From positions 744,001 through 808,000 of the forward strand of contig NZ_JADOVH010000001.1 in NCBI RefSeq assembly GCF_015751965.1: DNA of 64,000 nucleotides, written 5' to 3'. This DNA is from Frigoribacterium sp. CG_9.8 (GTDB taxonomy: Bacteria > Actinomycetota > Actinomycetes > Actinomycetales > Microbacteriaceae). The number at the start of each line of letters is the position of its first letter. Position 1 is the stretch's first letter. A model generated the notes under the pieces. It did no database searches. It was not told where the DNA came from and was given only the letters and a program-made list of their open reading frames with translations. The position numbers and the translations under genes were made by a program. Shown one piece after another: positions 1 through 11,342 of the stretch.

Positions 1-1615
1 CCCGACCATCCGCCCCACTGCGATGCAGGGCAAACCACTGCGCCTCATCGTCGAACTCGGTCGTCAGCCGCGACATTCGTGGGTCGGTGAGATCGGGGCG
101 GCCACGGCGCAGAGCCGCAAGCGAGCGGTAGAGCTGCAGCAGGCGGGCGTGGTCGCCCTCTGCAGGCTCATCCCAGTCGAGCTTGGATCGCGTGAAGGTC
201 TCCGGGTCCTGCGGGTCGGGCACGATGGCCGGATCCCAGCCCACCTTCGCGAACTCTGCGATGCGTCCCACGGCTGTGGCGATGCCGAGCTCGGGTTCCG
301 GATGAGCGGTGAAGAACTGCCACGGGGTGGAAGCGCCCCACTCCTCACCCATGAACAGCATCGGAGTGAACGGACCGGCGAGCGTGAGCACCGCTGCGAT
401 CGCCAGTTGGTCCGCATCGAGCTGGGCCGAGAGCCGGTCACCCACAGCACGGTTGCCGATCTGGTCGTGATTCTGGTTGGCGACCACGAGCCGCCACGAC
501 GGCATGTGTTCGATATCGATCGGATGCCCGTGGTCACGTTCGCGAAACGATGAGTAGGTGCCGTCGTGGAAGAAGCCGTGTGTCATCACTCGGGCGAGGG
601 CATCCAACCGGGCGAAATCGGCGTAGTAGCCGGTCGTCTCGCCGGTGAGAGCGACGTGAACGGCATGGTGGAAGTCATCGCTCCACTGCGCCTGCAGGCC
701 GTACCCACCGCTGCCACCCTCGCGGGGGGTGATCAGTTTCGGGTCGTTGAGATCGGATTCAGCGATGAGGCTGAGCGGCCGGCCGAGGAACGCGGAGAGG
801 GCATCCGTTTGCTCGGAGAGCTCCTGGAGGAGGTGTTTCGGCGACTCGTCGACAAGGGCGTGAACCGCATCGAGGCGAAGGCCATCAACATGAAAGTCAC
901 GAAACCAGCCCAGTGCATTTTCGATGATGTACGCCCGAACCGCCGGCTCATCCAGATTGATCGAATCACCCCACGTGTTCGACGAACCGGAACGAAGGTA
1001 CGGACCGAACCGCGGCAGGTAGTTGCCGCTCGGTCCAAGGTGGTTGTAGACGACGTCCTGGATCACGCCGAGACCGCGCGCATGTGCGGCATCCACGAAC
1101 CGTTCGTATGCCGCCGGGCCTCCGTAGGTCTCGTCGACGGTATACCAGAGCACTCCGTCGTAGCCCCAGTTGTGAGCGCCGTTGAATCCGTTGACCGGCA
1201 GTAGCTCAACGAAGGCCACCCCGATGGAGACGAGGTGGTCGAGCTTGGTGATTGCCGAATCGAGGGTGCCCTCGGGGGTGAAGGTGCCGAGGTGCAGCTC
1301 GTAGATCACACCACCGGCCAGTTGGCGACCCGTCCACCCGCTGTCGGTCCATTCGAAGTCGCTGCTGAAGATGCGGGAGAGCCCATGGACCGACTCGGGT
1401 TGGCGACGGCTGCGCGGATCCGGCAGCGGTGTCGGATCGGTGTCGATGAGGTAGCCGTAATCAGTACCCGACAGCCCCTCGGGCGCCGTCCACCAGCCAC
1501 CCGCGATCGCCGTCATCTCGTGGCGCTCGCCGTCGAGTAGCAGTGTGAGAGTGGAAGCCGTGGGTGCCCAAATATCAAAGGTCATCACTTCAGCGGTCGT
1601 CACTTCAGCGGTCAT
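1..1615 (-). CDS. treZ: Malto-oligosyltrehalose trehalohydrolase, C-terminus beyond the window
   Basis: Glycoside hydrolase family 13 enzyme that releases trehalose from maltooligosyl-trehalose, the last step of the TreYZ route from glycogen to trehalose in the cytoplasm. The open frame covers about 538 residues and leaves the window at its C-terminal end; the family is usually about 570–590. Motifs on the minus strand in order: [22 protein letters not shown] with the nucleophile Asp, LIAESDLND with the acid Glu, and [10 protein letters not shown]. The start used is the ATG at 1615, which overlaps the treY stop; an in-frame ATG at 1585 is an alternative. The residues between the two ATGs are a duplicated five-residue unit ([10 protein letters not shown]) encoded by a 15-nt tandem repeat. 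Third gene of treX–treY–treZ. Confidence 0.95.
   Translation of the reverse strand, partial: MTAEVTTAEVMTFDIWAPTASTLTLLLDGERHEMTAIAGGWWTAPEGLSGTDYGYLIDTDPTPLPDPRSRRQPESVHGLSRIFSSDFEWTDSGWTGRQLAGGVIYELHLGTFTPEGTLDSAITKLDHLVSIGVAFVELLPVNGFNGAHNWGYDGVLWYTVDETYGGPAAYERFVDAAHARGLGVIQDVVYNHLGPSGNYLPRFGPYLRSGSSNTWGDSINLDEPAVRAYIIENALGWFRDFHVDGLRLDAVHALVDESPKHLLQELSEQTDALSAFLGRPLSLIAESDLNDPKLITPREGGSGGYGLQAQWSDDFHHAVHVALTGETTGYYADFARLDALARVMTHGFFHDGTYSSFRERDHGHPIDIEHMPSWRLVVANQNHDQIGNRAVGDRLSAQLDADQLAIAAVLTLAGPFTPMLFMGEEWGASTPWQFFTAHPEPELGIATAVGRIAEFAKVGWDPAIVPDPQDPETFTRSKLDWDEPAEGDHARLLQLYRSLAALRRGRPDLTDPRMSRLTTEFDDEAQWFALHRSGADGR
1581..1615. repeat. 15-nt tandem repeat at the treY/treZ junction
   Basis: Plus strand: GTCATCACTTCAGCG followed by GTCGTCACTTCAGCG and a partial third GTCAT. 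It encodes the first residues of TreZ and overlaps the last codons and stop of treY. One of many 15-nt-period arrays at gene ends in this window. Confidence 0.8.
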
Positions 1616-3925
1616 TGTGGGCCTCATCACTCGGCACCAGCAATGCCACCGGATACCGCGCAAGCAGTTCGGACAGTAGCAGTGTGTTGCTATCAAAGAT
1701 GCGACCGGTGAAGACGTCGGTGACGCGCCGCCCGGGGACGATCAGCGAGGTGTCACCCCACCCGCCGTTGCGCGCGAGTCCGATCGGAAGGCGGGTTGCG
1801 ACGGTCAGCGCGCCGCCGCGGTCAAAAGCGATGACATGTGTGGCGGCGGATCCATAGGCCGCGATCGCGGCATATCGGGTGAAGAGTCCTGGATGGTCAC
1901 GACGCAAGCGCAATGAGCGGGCGGTCACGAGCAGCTTTACGGCACCCGAGTCGTCGATCGGTGGCTGCGCTCCGGCGTCGATAGCGGCGAGGTAGAGCTG
2001 CCGTGCGTCGAAGTCGACTGGGCGACGGTTATCGGGGTCGACGAGGGAGGTCTCCCACAGCTCGCTGCCCTGATAGACATCCGGAACGCCGGGGGCAGTG
2101 AGCTGGATCACCTTGGCCGACAGCGAATTCGACCAGCCCGGCTGTCGCACGGTGTCGAGCAGGTGCTCGAGGATGCCGGCGACGTGCTCATCGTCGAAGG
2201 CGGAGTCGATGAGCGCGTGCATGCGCGTTTCGAATTGATCGCTCGGGGCCGTCCAGGCGGTGGAGTTGCCTGCCTCGCGGGCCGCCTTCTCGGCATAGGC
2301 GTGCAACCGCTCTCGGCTGGCCGGCCAGGCTCCGATGATCGCCTCCCAGAGCAGCGATTCGAGCGGACCGTCCCCGAGTGGCGCCGCCTCGTGCAGCTGG
2401 TGGAGAGCAGCTGACCACTCTTCGGGGATTTCGGCGAGCACGCTGATGCGTGCCCGCACGTCCTCCCCGCGCTTGGTGTCATGGGTGGAGAGCGTGGTGA
2501 GGGAAGAAGGAAAGCTCGCCTGTCTCAGTTGCTGGCGGCGGTGGAATTCGTCGATTCCGATCGAGAACTCGGACGGATCTGCACCCACCTCGGTGAGCGA
2601 TCCCAGTCGCGTGTAGCGATAAAAAGCGGTGTCTTCCACCCCTTTGGCCATCACCATTCCCGACGTCTGCTGGAAGCGGATGGCGGCCGGATGACTCGGA
2701 TCACTGAGCGTCGGAAGCAGGGCGTCGATGCGCGCAGAGACATCCGGGCGGTGCTCCTTGGCCGACTTCACGGCCTCGTGCAGGTGCTCGATGCCGAGCG
2801 GAAGGTAGGAGCGGTAAACCGGGAAGCATGCGAGCAACTCGGCAATGGCATCCGCTGTGCTGTCGCCGGGCTGCGGCAGAGACGCTCCGAGATCACGCTC
2901 GATGCGCAGCACCTCCGAGCGCAGGATGCCGTCGGCGACCGCTCGCTTCGTGCTGTGGATGAGGTGGGTCCAGGAAACCGCTTCGGTTGAGTCCCGCAGG
3001 GCGGAGTCGAGGGTGTCGAGCGCCGTTTGCCCGGCCGGATCCACGAGCACCCGGTCGACATCCGCGAGAGCGTCGTAGCCGGTCGTTCCCGACGCGGCCC
3101 AGGCGGTGGGCAGTTGTTCGTCTGACTCGAGGATCTTCTCCACGAGCACGTAGGCACCCTTGGTGGCTGCCGCGAGCGCATCGAGGTACCGGGCAGGGTC
3201 GGCGAGGCCGTCGGGATGATCCACCCGCAGGCCGTCGGCCAGGCCATCGGTGATCCAGCGGATGATCTCCGCGTGCGACTCCTCGAACACCCACGGTGTC
3301 TCGACACGAATGCCGGCGAGGCTGTTCACGGCGAAGAATCTGCGGTAGTTGAGCTCGGTGTCGGCCCGGCGCCAGTTGATCAACTCGTAGTTCTGGCGGG
3401 AGTGGACCTCTTCCGGCGAGGCTCCGTCGTCGGCGGTGCCGGGAGCCAGCGGGAAGCGGTTGTCGAAGTACGCTAATTCGCCGTCGATGATTTCGAACAC
3501 CGGATCCGGCTCGTCGCCGAGCACGGGGATGCGCACCTTCCCGCGGCCGAATGCCCAGTCCACATCGAAGGCTTCCGCGTAGCGCGAGTCACGCCCGTGG
3601 GTTAGCAGATCCCACCACCAGAGGTTCTGCTTCGGTGTCGCAACTCCCATGTGATTGGGAACGATGTCGATGAGCACCCCGAGACCGAGCGCGCGGGCGG
3701 CCGCGGATGCGGCATCCAGTCCTTCTCGACCGCCGCGAGCCGGATCGATGCGCGAATGATCGACGACGTCGTACCCGTGGTCAGAGCCCCGCTCCGCCGT
3801 GAGGATGGGGGAGAGGTAGAGCCAGTCCACGCCAAGAGCGTGCACATAACCGGCGATGTTTGCTGCGGCGTGCAGATCGAAGGACTCGCGGATCTGCAGC
3901 CGATAGGTGGAGACCGGCACGCGCA

Positions 3926-3926
<1 letters not shown>
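1605..3926 (-). CDS. treY: Malto-oligosyltrehalose synthase
   Basis: GH13 intramolecular transglucosylase that turns the reducing-end alpha-1,4 bond of a maltodextrin into an alpha,alpha-1,1 bond, giving maltooligosyl-trehalose for TreZ. The start is placed at the ATG at 3926, giving 773 residues beginning [12 protein letters not shown], the usual TreY N-terminus; the frame is open further upstream but that stretch lies inside treX in another frame. Visible motifs: [19 protein letters not shown] (nucleophile Asp), [12 protein letters not shown] (acid Glu) and [10 protein letters not shown]. The start codon shares one base with the treX stop (TGATG), so translation is probably coupled; its own stop overlaps the start of treZ. 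Confidence 0.96.
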
Positions 3927-6145
<2,219 letters not shown>

Positions 6146-6333
6146 GCGGTTTTCTCAATTCGTTCAGCTGGTTCAGCGGCTGGTTTCACCGTATCCTGCG
6201 GGTGCAGCGAAGGACGAACCGGTGGCGCCGTGGCGAATGGCACAAAAGGTGCCCCGACCGCCGTACTCGACCGCCTCACCCCATCGTGTTTCCCGAGTGA
6301 TCCCGGCAGTTAGGGGTAGATTCAGGATGCAGT

Positions 6334-6906
6334 ATGACCAGCCCATGGAAGTCCGAACCCGTGCCTAACGCACCAGCGCTGCTCGCACTCATCCGTCTTG
6401 CGCGCAGGCCCGTGGTGCTCATCGACGGTGGCTCCGGTTCGGGCAAGACCACCCTCGCTGCGGCCCTCGCTCCTGCTCTCGCGGCCCAGCTCGTGCGGCT
6501 CGAAGACTTTTACCCGGGCTGGGATGGGCTGGAATCCGCTAGCGCGGCCGTAGCTCACGACGTACTCAGGCCGAAGAATCCGGGCTGGCAGCGCTGGGAC
6601 TGGATGACCGAGAGCGCTGCGGAATGGCATCCGCTCGACCCGGCACTGCCGCTGGTGATTGAGGGCTGTGGATGCCTCAGCCGCGCCAATCGCGCACTGG
6701 CAACCTGTGCACTCTGGGTCGAGCTCGACGCTCCCACTCGCAAGCGGCGTGCCATTGCACGGGACGGTGACACCTATGCACCGCACTGGGACCGGTGGGC
6801 CGCACAGGAACTCAGTTTCGGGCTTCGCGAGCAACCCCGGCTATTGGCGGATGTCATTCTCGACGACGATGACGTTTCGCGACTGGTCGACGGGCTAGCG
6901 TGGTGA
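6334..6906 (+). CDS. P-loop kinase-like ATP-binding protein (uridine-kinase-like)
   Basis: Cytoplasmic protein of 190 residues with a clear Walker A motif, IDGGSGSGKTTLA, near residues 30–42, and downstream features typical of actinobacterial uridine-kinase-like nucleoside kinases: VRLEDFYPGWDGL after the P-loop and LVIEGCGCLSR at the end of a buried strand. The substrate cannot be read from the sequence. Divergent from the trehalose operon. The stop overlaps the possible GTG starts of the following sulfurtransferase gene, so the two probably share a transcript. Confidence 0.75.
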   Translation: MTSPWKSEPVPNAPALLALIRLARRPVVLIDGGSGSGKTTLAAALAPALAAQLVRLEDFYPGWDGLESASAAVAHDVLRPKNPGWQRWDWMTESAAEWHPLDPALPLVIEGCGCLSRANRALATCALWVELDAPTRKRRAIARDGDTYAPHWDRWAAQELSFGLREQPRLLADVILDDDDVSRLVDGLAW

Positions 6907-6908
6907 CT

Positions 6909-7796
6909 ATGTCAGCACCATTCATCTCCGTGTCCGAGCTCGCAGCCCTGCTGGATTCTGCGAATTCTGCAGATCCCGTAGCGTCGATGGCTCCAGTCGT
7001 GCTCGACGCAAGCTGCGTGCTGCACCCCGCGAAGTTCGACGGTGACTACCGCCGCGATTCGGGCCGAGGGCTGTGGCTCGAGGCTCACATTCCAACATCG
7101 CAGCATGTTGACATACCGAGCCAGTTCTCCGACACCTCTGCCACCCTGCACTACACCCACCCCACTGCCCAGGCCATCGCAGACGAGCTCGCCCGTATCG
7201 GCGCAGGCAAGACGGATGCCGTGGTGATCTACGACACGACCGGCGGGCTTTTCGCGGCCAGGCTCTGGTATCTGCTGCGCTGGATCGGCGTCGATGTGCG
7301 GGTGCTCGATGGCGGACTGGCGGCCTGGAGCGCGGCAGGCCAGCCGACGGTGTCCGGCGAGAATCCAGTACCGATCTCCTCCGCCCCCTGGACTGTGTCG
7401 ACATCCCTCGATGCCTGGATCACCAAGGACGAACTGGTCGACCGCTCCGAATCGGATGCCCGTCCACTGGTCTGTGGACTGCCCGCGGGCAGCTTTGCCG
7501 GTTCCGACCCCTCCCGCTATGCCCGGCGTGGCCGTATCCCCGGCAGCGTCAACGTGTCATCCCGCGACCTGTTCGACGCCGATGGCACCGTGAAAAACGA
7601 CGGGGCATTGCGCGAGGCCTATGCTGCGGAGGGCGTCACCGGCGCCGAGGAAGTGCTGTTGTACTGCGGCGGAGGCATCTCGGCATCCGCCAGTGCGCTC
7701 ACGCTTGTCGAGCTCGGCATCACTGCCGTGCGAATCTATGACGGCTCACTCGAAGAGTGGTCCGCAGACGAAACACTGCCGCTCGCACTCGGCTGA
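6909..7796 (+). CDS. Sulfurtransferase with two rhodanese domains
   Basis: Thiosulfate or 3-mercaptopyruvate sulfurtransferase type, about 295 residues. The N-terminal rhodanese domain lacks a catalytic cysteine. The C-terminal domain carries the active-site loop LLYCGGGISAS, whose Cys would take up the persulfide. The loop CGGGIS differs from the CRxGxx loop of classical rhodanese. ATG 6909 was chosen; GTG codons at 6900 and 6903 are in frame and would overlap the previous stop. It follows the kinase-like gene by two bases and converges on the GntR gene. Confidence 0.88.
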   Translation: MSAPFISVSELAALLDSANSADPVASMAPVVLDASCVLHPAKFDGDYRRDSGRGLWLEAHIPTSQHVDIPSQFSDTSATLHYTHPTAQAIADELARIGAGKTDAVVIYDTTGGLFAARLWYLLRWIGVDVRVLDGGLAAWSAAGQPTVSGENPVPISSAPWTVSTSLDAWITKDELVDRSESDARPLVCGLPAGSFAGSDPSRYARRGRIPGSVNVSSRDLFDADGTVKNDGALREAYAAEGVTGAEEVLLYCGGGISASASALTLVELGITAVRIYDGSLEEWSADETLPLALG

Positions 7797-7847
7797 TCCG
7801 TTCGAGCGCGGGAATCATGACCGGGAGACGTCTGGCTGACCGCCCGT

Positions 7848-8714
7848 TCAGGGAGCTGACTGGCTCGGCACCGATTGCGCCGCCACCGATTGCGCCGGTG
7901 CCGACTGCGATAGTGCCGATTGCACCAGTGCCGACTGCGATAGTGCCGATTGCGATAGTGCCGACTGCGATAGTGCTGATTGTGCCAGAGCCGCCTCGAG
8001 CAGTTCGAGGTCGATCTTGGCGTGTTCGCGACCGATTGCGCTCGCCTCTAGTGCGTTGCCGCAACTGATTGCCTGCACGAGATTGATGTGATCCACGAGC
8101 GCGCGGGCCTCCATCGTTCGCATTCCTTCCGGTGAGCCCCACAGGTGTGCTGGAGCGGCAATGCTGATTCGTGACTCGAGTTCGATGATCACCTCGCGCA
8201 GTGTCGCGCTGCCTGCGGCATCGATGATGGCGAGGTGGAGTAGCTCGTCGGCCTTTTGTGAGGGGAGGCCGGAAGCCGCATGCCGGAATTTCTCTAGGCG
8301 GTCATGCATCACCTCGACATCCCCATCGCTGCGGTTTTCTGCTGCGGCACCGGAGATCACCCCGTAGAGCCGGCTGAGTGCTTCACTCGTATCGCGAATT
8401 GAGTCCCAGCGTGCTGAGAGGGTGCGATGCACTGACGCGCTCGATGATGTAGGCCATTGTTCGCGTACGAATGATCCGCCCTCACGTCCGCGCTGCGTCT
8501 CGAGAAGTCCCCGCTCGACGAGACGGGAAAGCGCGGCCCGCACGGTCATCCGCCCCACACCCAGGGATTCAGCAAGGGCACGCTCCGATGGCAGTCGTGC
8601 CCCGGGCAGGTATTCTCCGATGGCGATTGCCGTGATCAGCCGGTCAGTGATCTCGTCGACACGTGAGGACGTCGCGATCGGTCGCCTGAGTGCACCCGCC
8701 CGATCGTCTCTCAC
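7848..8714 (-). CDS. GntR/FadR-type transcriptional regulator with a repeat tail
   Basis: N-terminal winged helix-turn-helix (LPSERALAESLGVGRMTVRAALSRL) and a helical FadR-like C-terminal ligand domain (roughly residues 90–235). The start is the GTG at 8714, preceded by GGTGGGAAT; the frame stays open up to 8882 but that part looks non-coding. Divergent from the hydrolase–permease–amidase operon, so it probably controls it. The odd feature is the last ~45 residues, a string of five-residue units (ALSQS, ALVQS, APAQS and so on) encoded by at least eight 15-nt tandem units. This tail lies outside the conserved fold. Confidence 0.88.
   Translation of the reverse strand: MRDDRAGALRRPIATSSRVDEITDRLITAIAIGEYLPGARLPSERALAESLGVGRMTVRAALSRLVERGLLETQRGREGGSFVREQWPTSSSASVHRTLSARWDSIRDTSEALSRLYGVISGAAAENRSDGDVEVMHDRLEKFRHAASGLPSQKADELLHLAIIDAAGSATLREVIIELESRISIAAPAHLWGSPEGMRTMEARALVDHINLVQAISCGNALEASAIGREHAKIDLELLEAALAQSALSQSALSQSALSQSALVQSALSQSAPAQSVAAQSVPSQSAP
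7871..7990. repeat. Array of eight 15-nt tandem units in the gntR tail
   Basis: Eight consecutive 15-nt units on the plus strand, for example CCGACTGCGATAGTG (7901, 7931, 7961) alternating with CCGATTGCGATAGTG-like units. In frame with the GntR gene. Identical units separated by variants suggest copying of two-unit blocks. The core GTGCCGAC/T recurs in arrays at 18831 and 19843. Confidence 0.9.
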
Positions 8715-8847
8715 ATTCCCACCGTATCGCTGATGGACGCGACTGTCTGCGGTCTGCACCCGCGGCGTGTGCGAATTTGCCTGTGCAGGAGGGCAGGCAG
8801 CGCACCCAAATAAGCCGCCAGTGTTACGGCCGTGTAAATTGTCGGCC

Positions 8848-8870
8848 ATTGGTCTTCTCACGAGACCATT
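8848..8870. promoter_or_regulatory. Candidate operator of the GntR regulator
   Basis: Inverted repeat ATTGGTCT – 7 nt – AGACCATT (one mismatch per arm pair) in the middle of the 214-nt divergent region between the GntR gene and the hydrolase gene. TGGTNNNACCA-like half-sites are typical of FadR-subfamily operators. Inferred only; a transcript hairpin is the alternative. Confidence 0.4.
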
Positions 8871-8928
8871 AGGCATGCACACTAAACAACAGCAATTCGA
8901 TAGTTAGTGATTTCAAGGAGTTTTCTGG

Positions 8929-9846
8929 ATGTCGACAGTGTCCCCAATGCTCATTCCGTTCCGTGAGTGGCAGACCTGGGTTCGGGTGACGACTCCTGAC
9001 GTGCCGCTTGTCGGGGCGATTCCGCTCGTAGTCCTGCACGGGGGGCCCGGGATGGCCCACAACTATGTGCGCAATCTCGAATCGCTTGCCGACGAGACCG
9101 GGCGCACGGTCATCCACTACGACCAACTGGGCTGCGGCAACAGCACGCATCTGCCCGACGCACCTCGGGAGTTTTGGACCCCACAACTCTTCGTCGATGA
9201 ATTCGAAAACCTTGTGCGCCACCTCGGCCTCGAAAAAGTGCATGTCCTCGGCCAGTCCTGGGGCGGCATGCTCGGGGCAGAGATCGGGGTGCGGCAGGTT
9301 CCCCAGGTGCAGAGCCTCGCGATCTGTAATTCACCCGCGTCGATGCAGCTCTGGGTTGAGGGCGCCGCCGAGCTGCGGGCACTGCTTCCGCAGGAGATCC
9401 AGGATGCGCTCGACCGTCATGAGGCGGATGACACGGTAACCGATCCGGAATACCTGCATGCCACAGAGGTGTTTTATTCGCGGCATGTCTGCCGCCTGGA
9501 TCCGACGCCCCAGGATCTCGTCGACAGCGAAGCTCAAATGCAGGCGGATCCCACGGTTTATCACACGATGAACGGCCCGAACGAGTTTCACGTGATCGGC
9601 ACGTTGCGTGAGTGGAGCGTGATCGATCGCCTGCCAGACGTGACGGTACCGACTCTCGTGGTGGCCGGCGAATTCGATGAAGCGACACCCGCCACCTGGC
9701 AGCCATTCCTCGACCTGATCCCCGGATCCGTCGGCCATGTCTTTGCCGGGGCAAGCCACTGCACTCACGTCGAACAACCGGTGGAGTTCAGAGCGGTCAT
9801 CGCTCGTTTTCTCGCGCAGCACGACCAGCAGCAGCACGACCAGTAG
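8929..9846 (+). CDS. Proline iminopeptidase-family alpha/beta hydrolase
   Basis: Family S33 hydrolase of 305 residues. Visible: the oxyanion motif HGGPG at 37–41, the nucleophile elbow GQSWGG with Ser110, an acid in GEFDE near 248–251, and a histidine in GASHCTHVE near 277–280. The family includes proline iminopeptidases and L-amino-acid amidases. With an amino-acid-type permease and an acetamidase next to it, an amide- or peptide-releasing role is plausible but not proven. A Shine-Dalgarno AAGGAG precedes the ATG. The last residues (AQHDQQQHDQ) come from a 15-nt tandem repeat, and the TAG stop lies inside the second unit, where CAG has become TAG. Confidence 0.88.
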   Translation: MSTVSPMLIPFREWQTWVRVTTPDVPLVGAIPLVVLHGGPGMAHNYVRNLESLADETGRTVIHYDQLGCGNSTHLPDAPREFWTPQLFVDEFENLVRHLGLEKVHVLGQSWGGMLGAEIGVRQVPQVQSLAICNSPASMQLWVEGAAELRALLPQEIQDALDRHEADDTVTDPEYLHATEVFYSRHVCRLDPTPQDLVDSEAQMQADPTVYHTMNGPNEFHVIGTLREWSVIDRLPDVTVPTLVVAGEFDEATPATWQPFLDLIPGSVGHVFAGASHCTHVEQPVEFRAVIARFLAQHDQQQHDQ

Positions 9847-9863
9847 CAGCACCACAGCAGCAG
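9820..9863. repeat. 15-nt tandem repeat straddling a stop codon
   Basis: Units CACGACCAGCAGCAG (9820–9834) and CACGACCAGTAGCAG (9835–9849), then a degraded third unit. The single C-to-T difference in unit two creates the TAG stop (9844–9846) of the hydrolase gene. Confidence 0.8.
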
Positions 9864-9899
9864 TTCCCTCTCCCACCCGTATCAGAAAGAGACTTACCC

Positions 9900-11339
9900 A
9901 TGTCGATCCACAGCGATTCCTCGGGCACCACCGAGCTCAGCTCGCAACAGAAGCTCGAGTCCTATGGCTACAAGCAGGAGCTGAAGCGGTCTGTCTCTAC
10001 GACAGACCTACTCATTTACGGTCTGATCTTCATGGTGCCGATCGCGCCCTGGGCTATCTTCGGCACGGTTTATAACGCCTCAGCCGGTATGGTCCCACTC
10101 GTGTACATCATCGGTCTGGTGGCCATGATCTTCACCGCACTCGCCTATGCACAGATGGCCAAGTCCATCCCGTTGGCCGGATCGGTTTTCTCCTACGTTG
10201 GACGGGGGATCAACCCGACCTTCGGCTTCTTTGCGGGCTGGGCTATTCTGCTCGACTACCTGCTTGTTCCGACCCTGCTCTACGTCTTCGCGGCAGAGTC
10301 GATGATCGGTATCTTCCCCGGTTCAGCACGCTGGATCTGGGCGCTCATCTTCGTAGCGATCAACACCATCGTGAACCTTCTCGGCATCACATCGCTGAAG
10401 CTGCTCAACCGCATCTTCCTGGCCATCGAGGTCGTATTCGTGGTCATCTTCGTGATCATCGCGGTTATCGCTCTCAATAACGGCACCATCCCCGGCGCCG
10501 AATTCACCACCGCATCGGTCTGGGATTCGGGCAAGGTCACCGGTCCGCTGATCGCCTCCGCACTGTCGATCGCAGTGCTGAGCTTTCTCGGATTCGACGG
10601 CATCTCCACCCTTGCCGAGGAATCCACCGGTGGCCGCAACTCCGCGGGTAAGGCCATGATCATCGCCCTGTTCATCGTCGCGTTCTTCTTCGTGCTCCAG
10701 ACCTGGTTGGCTAGCGCCCTCGCGGGCGGCCGTGCCTCGTTCTCTGATAGTGAGGCCGGTAACGCCTTCTTCACCCTTGTGCAAGCGGCCTCCAACAGCG
10801 GATGGGCTACGGCGTTCTTAGTCGTGAATGTGCTTGCCATCGGCATTGCGAACGCAATGGCCGCGCAGGCCGCGACCTCACGCCTGCTGTTCTCGATGAG
10901 CCGGGATCGTCAGCTGCCGAAGTTTCTCAGCACGATCAACAGTCGCCAGGTTCCGCAGGCGGCGATTCTCACCGTCTCAGGGCTTTCTGCCATCCTCGTG
11001 CTGTTCTTTGTCGGGCAGATCAATCTCATCGCATCGCTTGTCAATTTCGGTGCGCTGTTCGGATTCATGCTCCTACACGTATCGGTGATCGTGCACTACA
11101 TCGGGCGCAAGAAATCGAAGAACTACCTGCTGCACCTCGTCGTGCCGGTCGTGGGCTTTCTCATCATCGGCTACGTGCTGTTGAACGCGGATGCTGCGGC
11201 CAAGATCGGCGGCCTCGTCTGGCTCGTCATCGGCCTGGGTGTGTACCTCTACTACCGCTGGTCGGGACGCAAGACTCCCACCCTCGGGGAGGAGACCGCG
11301 GATGTCGTGCCGGCCACCGGAGAGCGCGGCGGGCTGTAG
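9900..11339 (+). CDS. APC-family amino acid permease
   Basis: Inner-membrane secondary transporter of 479 residues with about 12 hydrophobic segments. The first segment holds the APC signature (TDLLIYGLIFMVPIAPWAIFG), followed by SVFSYVGRGINPTFGFFAGW, and segment 6 has FLGFDGISTLAEES, as in amino acid/polyamine/organocation permeases. Second gene of the GntR-flanked operon, 53 nt after the hydrolase and 3 nt before the amidase. It probably imports an amino-acid-like substrate whose amide is then hydrolysed. Exact substrate unknown. Confidence 0.92.
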   Translation: MSIHSDSSGTTELSSQQKLESYGYKQELKRSVSTTDLLIYGLIFMVPIAPWAIFGTVYNASAGMVPLVYIIGLVAMIFTALAYAQMAKSIPLAGSVFSYVGRGINPTFGFFAGWAILLDYLLVPTLLYVFAAESMIGIFPGSARWIWALIFVAINTIVNLLGITSLKLLNRIFLAIEVVFVVIFVIIAVIALNNGTIPGAEFTTASVWDSGKVTGPLIASALSIAVLSFLGFDGISTLAEESTGGRNSAGKAMIIALFIVAFFFVLQTWLASALAGGRASFSDSEAGNAFFTLVQAASNSGWATAFLVVNVLAIGIANAMAAQAATSRLLFSMSRDRQLPKFLSTINSRQVPQAAILTVSGLSAILVLFFVGQINLIASLVNFGALFGFMLLHVSVIVHYIGRKKSKNYLLHLVVPVVGFLIIGYVLLNADAAAKIGGLVWLVIGLGVYLYYRWSGRKTPTLGEETADVVPATGERGGL

Positions 11340-11342
11340 GCC

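Noticed and set aside
7871-7990. Possible CRISPR array
   Set aside because: Units are 15 nt, directly adjacent and in frame with the GntR gene; there are no spacers and no cas genes.
9844-9846. Programmed read-through of the TAG stop in the hydrolase gene
   Set aside because: The downstream frame gives only a few Gln/His/Ser residues of repeat origin before non-coding sequence; simple termination is enough.
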